This document shows, piece by piece, positions 62,090 through 64,000 of a stretch of 64,000 bases of DNA. The notes below the pieces were generated by a model. The model had not been told where the DNA came from. It ran no database searches and saw only the letters and a list, made by a program, of their open reading frames with translations. Positions within the stretch are counted from its first letter, which is position 1. Each line of letters begins with the position of its first letter. The stretch comes from Kordiimonas gwangyangensis DSM 19435 = JCM 12864 (GTDB lineage: Bacteria; Pseudomonadota; Alphaproteobacteria; Sphingomonadales; Kordiimonadaceae). Location of the stretch: assembly GCF_000375545.1 (NCBI RefSeq), contig NZ_AQXF01000001.1, positions 172,892 to 236,891 of the forward strand, given 5' to 3'. The position numbers were made by a program, and so were the translations under genes.

Positions 62090-62122
62090 GCAGCGTGAGA
62101 GTGTCACGCTGCACAGCTTTTT
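62090..62122 (+). terminator. Intrinsic terminator after the 45-residue gene
   Basis: GCAGCGTGA (62090-62098) pairs with TCACGCTGC (62104-62112) around GAGTG, followed by ACAGCTTTTT. Confidence 0.88.
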
Positions 62123-62627
62123 ATTGCCCTGAAGGCCGGTCCCTGAGCCAATTCTCCAGCGCGATGGAGACAGACACTTCCGTGTGTCCGTTCGCAAACT
62201 CCTGCTCGAGGCTCGGGGTCACTGCTGATCCATATAAGGATCGGACACAGTAGTCTGGCGTTACTTCCAGCTCCACCACGTGAACCACGCCACCCCACTG
62301 GAGCTTGTCACCGCCAATCACAGAGAGCACAGCCTGCCGCGGGATAACAAACGGCCCGTCAGCGGTCGCCCACACCAGATGATCGGCGTGTATCTCAAGT
62401 GCATGCGGGCATTTGAAGCGTGGCTTCAGAAAATAATGATTTATGGGAAGGAAAAGGAACAAGATGATCAGAAGGCCAAACACGGCGGCTACTGTACCAA
62501 TCCGCTCCTGCCCCGTGAAAATTGCCCAACCGACAATCCCCACGAGCGTCGCAATCCCAAGATAAAACGATGCCCTCAGCAGCCGTGCCTTGCGCATGTC
62601 AAAATCAATGATAATCGGATAGTCCAT
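62121..62627 (-). CDS. Two-helix membrane protein with PH-like cytoplasmic domain
   Basis: A 168-residue protein with two hydrophobic helices (~20-40 and ~45-63) and a C-terminal beta-rich part ('ALEIHADHLVWATADGPFVI', 'AVLSVIGGDKLQWGGVVHVV'), a layout like YcxB-type PH-domain proteins. Its function is unknown. The gene follows the pentapeptide-repeat protein gene by 3 bases, so the two are probably co-transcribed. Confidence 0.7.
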   Translation of the reverse strand: MDYPIIIDFDMRKARLLRASFYLGIATLVGIVGWAIFTGQERIGTVAAVFGLLIILFLFLPINHYFLKPRFKCPHALEIHADHLVWATADGPFVIPRQAVLSVIGGDKLQWGGVVHVVELEVTPDYCVRSLYGSAVTPSLEQEFANGHTEVSVSIALENWLRDRPSGQ

Positions 62628-62630
62628 ATA

Positions 62631-64000
62631 TCAGCCCAGCTTGAAATAGTTACGGATGGCGAGGAGCGCGAAGAAGAGCAGAACCGCAGATGCGATGTTC
62701 TGAAAGAAGGCCGTGAGCTTCACAAACCACGGTACATTTGCGATGCCGCCAAACAGGACGTCCACCGACACGCCGTAAGTGTCGGACGCATAGCCAATGA
62801 GCGGCAGGCTGTTGAGCACGCTATAGGACACAAGGTCGAACCAGCTTTCACCGTCTGAATTCATCTCAGCAAATGTCCAGTCAATCTGACTGAAATAGAC
62901 CATCCCGCATACCACAATAAGCCCAAGCAGCCACAGCACAGGCCTAATGACGCTCAGCCCGCAACCACTGAACAACTCAAACAGGTTGATCATGGTAATT
63001 TCAGGCCATGTGCTAGCTTCGTGCCCGCGACGGCACAGTAGTTCTGCGCGGAAGAAACGTTTTTCTGCGAGGTGGTGGTGACCGGCTGCAGCCAATTCCT
63101 GCAACCGGCGAAGTTTCGATGCTGCATCCGCGTCTTTGGTTTGACTATCCTCTGAAAACAGTACCCGTATGTTTTTAATAGGACTCCAGTTCGGATAGTA
63201 GGGAGCAACAGGAACTGCTACTTCTGTATATCCCAAATTCGGTGGAATCTTAAAATGCGTGCCTTTGAAGTCAGGCACCGTCATACTGTTTTGGCCCATT
63301 TTTGTAAGTATATATTTTTCTTGGGCTGCCACCGGCTGCGCCCTTAGCGCCAAAGACTTCGAAGTGGTATTCCCCTTTCCAAACATGACACCGTCAAAGT
63401 TTGCATAACCGCCGAACGTTGTGTTGGCAAAAGTTGCAACTCCAAGAAACTGAGAGTCGTTAAAATTTACGGCCATCTCGACAGAACAGTCTGTCCAGTC
63501 TGCCTCACCCATGAACAACGCACTGCTGAAATTCAGCCTTCCCATAAATCTACTTGATATGTGGGCACACCGATCGAAGACCACCCCCTCAAAGGATGCG
63601 GAGCTTTGAAAGACACACATACTGAACGAGGCGTCTCCAGTAAACAGCGCCTTCGTAAAGGTTGCCTCAACGGTAAAATTTGAGCGAAGGAAAATAGCCG
63701 ATCGCTTAAACCTTGCCTGTGTAAAAAGAGCCTCAGACGTGAAGCTAGCAGTGAAATTGGTGCCTCCGTGAAATTTGGCCTTCTCAAAGAGCGCTATACC
63801 GTTAAATATTGTATTTTGAACAAAATTGCAGACACCTCTAAATTCGGAGCGCGAAAAATCTACTCTTCGTTGAAAACTTGCTTGATTGAAGAACGCTTCT
63901 TTGTGGAAAAATGTTCGTTGGGAGAAGTCCGCTATTCCATGGAATTTTGAGCCATGAAAATGGGTTGTCCCGTTAAAGTGAGATTGAGAAAACATCGCAT
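62631..64000 (-). CDS. Pentapeptide-repeat membrane protein (N-terminus beyond window)
   Basis: At least 454 residues; the frame is open to the window end, so the N-terminus may be missing. Residues ~1-205 are phenylalanine-centred pentapeptide repeats ('SFTSEALFTQARFKRSAIFL', 'LNFSSALFMGEADWTD'), which form a right-handed beta-helix. A ~110-residue linker follows, then a membrane domain with 'VIRPVLWLLGLIVVCGMVYF' (~335-355), a pore-like 'WFDLVSYSVLNSLPLIGY' loop and a last helix near 425-445 ('NIASAVLLFFALLAIRNYF'). The two-helix-and-loop ending resembles ion-channel modules attached to pentapeptide repeats. The function is unknown; a mechanosensitive or regulated pore is possible. Confidence 0.8.
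   Translation of the reverse strand, partial: AMFSQSHFNGTTHFHGSKFHGIADFSQRTFFHKEAFFNQASFQRRVDFSRSEFRGVCNFVQNTIFNGIALFEKAKFHGGTNFTASFTSEALFTQARFKRSAIFLRSNFTVEATFTKALFTGDASFSMCVFQSSASFEGVVFDRCAHISSRFMGRLNFSSALFMGEADWTDCSVEMAVNFNDSQFLGVATFANTTFGGYANFDGVMFGKGNTTSKSLALRAQPVAAQEKYILTKMGQNSMTVPDFKGTHFKIPPNLGYTEVAVPVAPYYPNWSPIKNIRVLFSEDSQTKDADAASKLRRLQELAAAGHHHLAEKRFFRAELLCRRGHEASTWPEITMINLFELFSGCGLSVIRPVLWLLGLIVVCGMVYFSQIDWTFAEMNSDGESWFDLVSYSVLNSLPLIGYASDTYGVSVDVLFGGIANVPWFVKLTAFFQNIASAVLLFFALLAIRNYFKLG

Noticed and set aside
1..64000. CRISPR arrays, insertion sequences, prophage, integrase attachment sites
   Set aside because: No regularly spaced palindromic repeats with unique spacers, transposase motifs or terminal inverted repeats were seen.

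Overview
The window reads as a chromosomal segment of a Gram-negative alphaproteobacterium. It has a moderately GC-rich coding style, two TonB-dependent receptors, several exported beta-barrel proteins, Tat and Sec signal peptides, a paired alpha/beta acyl-CoA dehydrogenase and many sensory kinases. The mix resembles marine, heterotrophic alphaproteobacteria such as the Kordiimonas/sphingomonad-like groups, but no rRNA or ribosomal-protein marker is present to fix the genus. I see no insertion sequence, prophage, CRISPR array or conjugation gene. Genes are tightly packed on both strands and most clear transcription ends carry intrinsic terminators.

Layout. 1-4.6 kb: end of a LysR regulator, a small heat-shock protein with a sigma-32-like promoter, a nitrate-sensor-type chemoreceptor and an exported protein with two TonB C-terminal domains. 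4.6-7 kb: a two-gene acyl-CoA dehydrogenase pair. 7.3-13.4 kb: a signalling block with three histidine kinases and a single-domain response regulator; one kinase has an ETR1-type ethylene-binding domain. An exported truncated haemoglobin and a DUF3034 barrel lie between them. 13.5-24.8 kb: metabolic and stress genes (Tat-exported molybdenum hydroxylase subunit, glutaminase, desaturase, two glutathione transferases, class V aminotransferase, exported hydrolase) and a small XRE-regulated membrane-protein operon. 24.9-31.3 kb: hybrid kinase, solute-binding protein, two tandem DUF547 proteins and a PhzF-like protein. 31.5-34.9 kb: a Fur-type promoter driving a siderophore receptor and a PepSY membrane protein. 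34.9-40.5 kb: a chemoreceptor operon, then an OxyR-like regulator divergent from a beta-carbonic anhydrase and a SulP/BicA-type transporter, a probable bicarbonate module. 41.4-53.3 kb: chaB with two small downstream genes, an outer-membrane porin, tRNA-Val, a patatin-Omp85 (PlpD-type) protein, an N-formylglutamate amidohydrolase, a large TonB receptor and an uncharacterised three-gene operon. 53.3-64 kb: a candidate small RNA, a phosphoesterase/glycosyltransferase pair, unknown membrane proteins, typA, a third DUF547 gene, a 45-residue protein gene with a structured leader, and a truncated pentapeptide-repeat membrane protein.

Strongest leads: (i) the ethylene-receptor-like kinase, with all seven ligand-pocket residues of ETR1 conserved; (ii) an OxyR paralogue that has lost both peroxide-sensing cysteines but sits beside a perfect OxyR-type operator facing a bicarbonate module; (iii) an 11-bp-periodic YGCRCA repeat found in three separate intergenic gaps; (iv) a promoter-to-terminator small RNA at 53294-53373; and (v) several short genes with structured leaders.
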